This document shows, one piece after another, positions 63,160 to 64,000 of a stretch of DNA of 64,000 nucleotides (position 1 is its first letter; each line of letters begins with the position of its first letter). The position numbers were made by a program, and so were the translations under genes. Location: the NCBI RefSeq assembly GCF_030065535.1, contig NZ_JASJND010000007.1, forward strand, positions 248,001 to 312,000. The letters are read 5' to 3'. Below the pieces are notes generated by a model. That model was not told the DNA's origin. It saw only the letters and a program-made list of their open reading frames with translations, and did no database searches. The stretch is from Microbacterium dauci. Its GTDB lineage: Bacteria; Actinomycetota; Actinomycetes; Actinomycetales; Microbacteriaceae.

Positions 63160-64000
63160 GTGAGCGAGACGGCGGCACCCACGCAGGGTGTCGCCTTCGT
63201 CGTCGTCGGCGCGGCATCGGATGGGCTCGTCGATCTCGTCGAGTTGGATGCCGCGGGCGTCGAGTCTTCGCGTCGGCGGATGCCGCGGGCCGAGCTCGCC
63301 GGGCATGCGGCGAGCGTTGCACCGGAGACGCGCTGGGTGTGGAGCGACGCCTTCCACTGGTACGCGCCGCTGGTCGCGGCATCCGTCCGCATCGCTCGAT
63401 GCCACGATTTACGGTTGTGCCACGCGATCCTGCGCGACAGCTCGGCCGTGTCGGTTCCCGGTCCGATCCGGGCGGCGACCGAATGGGATGCCGCTGCCGC
63501 GACACCCGACGCAGGAGCGGCGACCCTGTTCGACTGGGTCGAAGGTCCGACAGGTGTGCCGCACGGCATCGACGCGGCGCTTGCGGAGTTCGCTCGGCAG
63601 CGCGCGGCGCTCGAGTCGGCCTCCGGCGCGCTCCGATTGCTGCTTGCGGCGGAGTCTGCAGGCGCGCTCATCGCCGTCGAGATGCACGCCGCCGGAGTGC
63701 CGTGGGACGGCGACGTGCACGACGGCATCCTTGCGGGGCTGCTGGGGGAGCGACCGACGTCGGGGCGCCTGCCGAGCCGGGTCGAGGAGCGCGCCGCCGA
63801 GGTGCGCGCGGCGCTCGGCGACCCGGCGGCGAGCCTCGACTCGCAGCCGAAGCTCTTGCGGGCATTGCATCGGGTCGGTGTCCTCGCGGCGTCGACCAGC
63901 AAGTGGGAGCTCGCGGAGTACGACCACCCCGTGATCGAGCCGCTTCTCGAGTACAAGAAGTTGACCCGGCTGCTGAGTGCGAACGGCTGGGCGTGGCGGG
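63160..64000 (+). CDS. bifunctional 3'-5' exonuclease/DNA polymerase, N-terminal part (runs off window)
   Basis: An open frame from GTG 63160 continues past base 64000 (280 codons seen). It encodes SETAAPTQGVAFVVVGAASD and then a degenerate exonuclease-like domain (FHWYAPLVAASVRIARCHDL, CHAILRDSSAV). A polymerase-type segment follows (ESAGALIAVEMHAAGVPWDG, ASLDSQPKLLRALHRVGV, PLLEYKKLTRLLSANGW), typical of actinobacterial family-A polymerases distinct from PolA. The catalytic palm lies outside the window. Confidence 0.8.
   Translation, partial: MSETAAPTQGVAFVVVGAASDGLVDLVELDAAGVESSRRRMPRAELAGHAASVAPETRWVWSDAFHWYAPLVAASVRIARCHDLRLCHAILRDSSAVSVPGPIRAATEWDAAAATPDAGAATLFDWVEGPTGVPHGIDAALAEFARQRAALESASGALRLLLAAESAGALIAVEMHAAGVPWDGDVHDGILAGLLGERPTSGRLPSRVEERAAEVRAALGDPAASLDSQPKLLRALHRVGVLAASTSKWELAEYDHPVIEPLLEYKKLTRLLSANGWAWR

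Overview
The window is high-GC actinobacterial chromosome, most likely Microbacteriaceae (Microbacterium-like). The signs are a very strong GC-ending codon bias, actinobacterial families (DUF3145, DUF1990, homodimeric AceE, a FasR-type regulator beside fabD-fabH-acpP-fabF), a leucine-codon leader peptide before leuA, many TANNNT -10 boxes 6-7 nt before start codons (leaderless transcripts), and a remarkable density of the heptamer GGATGCC/GGCATCC. The genus is an inference from gene content; no 16S gene is present.

Host left part (1-32058). The 3' end of holA converges on rpsT. An alpha/beta hydrolase and a very large secreted nuclease/5'-nucleotidase follow on the minus strand. Then come lepA, a DUF1990 gene, hemW, CIRCE-hrcA-dnaJ-rsmE, and the tightly overlapping HIT-phoH-ybeY-CNNM-era operon. 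Next are a quinone-oxidoreductase-like gene, a lipoprotein, leuA with its leader peptide and alternative hairpins, a TRIC channel gene, recO-uppS, a small P-loop kinase, a DsbA/FrnE protein, a glutathione-peroxidase-like protein, dusB-dgt-dnaG, and a DUF2975 operon whose XRE regulator has lost its HTH. A lipoprotein and an orphan ABC ATPase end the block.

Prophage (32095-51345, about 19.2 kb). A compact, apparently complete siphovirus prophage sits in the 3' half of tRNA-Asn(GTT), bounded by a 38-bp direct repeat. Its order is repressor (minus), operator region, small HTH gene, lambda-O-like initiator with four internal iterons, small genes, cytosine methylase, second HTH, HNH/P-loop protein, terminase, portal, fused ClpP-type protease-major capsid protein, connectors, SGNH protein, tail tube, tail chaperones with a -1 frameshift, short tape measure, tail proteins, endolysin, holins, a minus-strand membrane gene and a tyrosine integrase. 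The key observation is that the attachment core lies inside the 3' end of the repressor gene. In the lysogen the repressor stops inside the tRNA. In the excised circle it would run 11 residues further and end in -LAA, an ssrA-like ClpXP degron, with the integrase gene directly downstream. This is the architecture of the integration-dependent immunity switch known from mycobacteriophages such as BPs.

Host right part (51346-64000). The original tRNA-Asn terminator, now stranded beyond attR, is followed by a 5'-truncated vapC-like toxin remnant, an S4-domain protein and def (minus), a divergent NIPA-like transporter, a CAT-anticodon tRNA, a DUF3145 gene, the fatty-acid synthesis cluster aceE-fasR-fabD-fabH-acpP-fabF (all minus), tRNA-Val(TAC) abutting a zinc-ribbon coiled-coil gene, and the start of a family-A DNA polymerase gene cut by the window edge.
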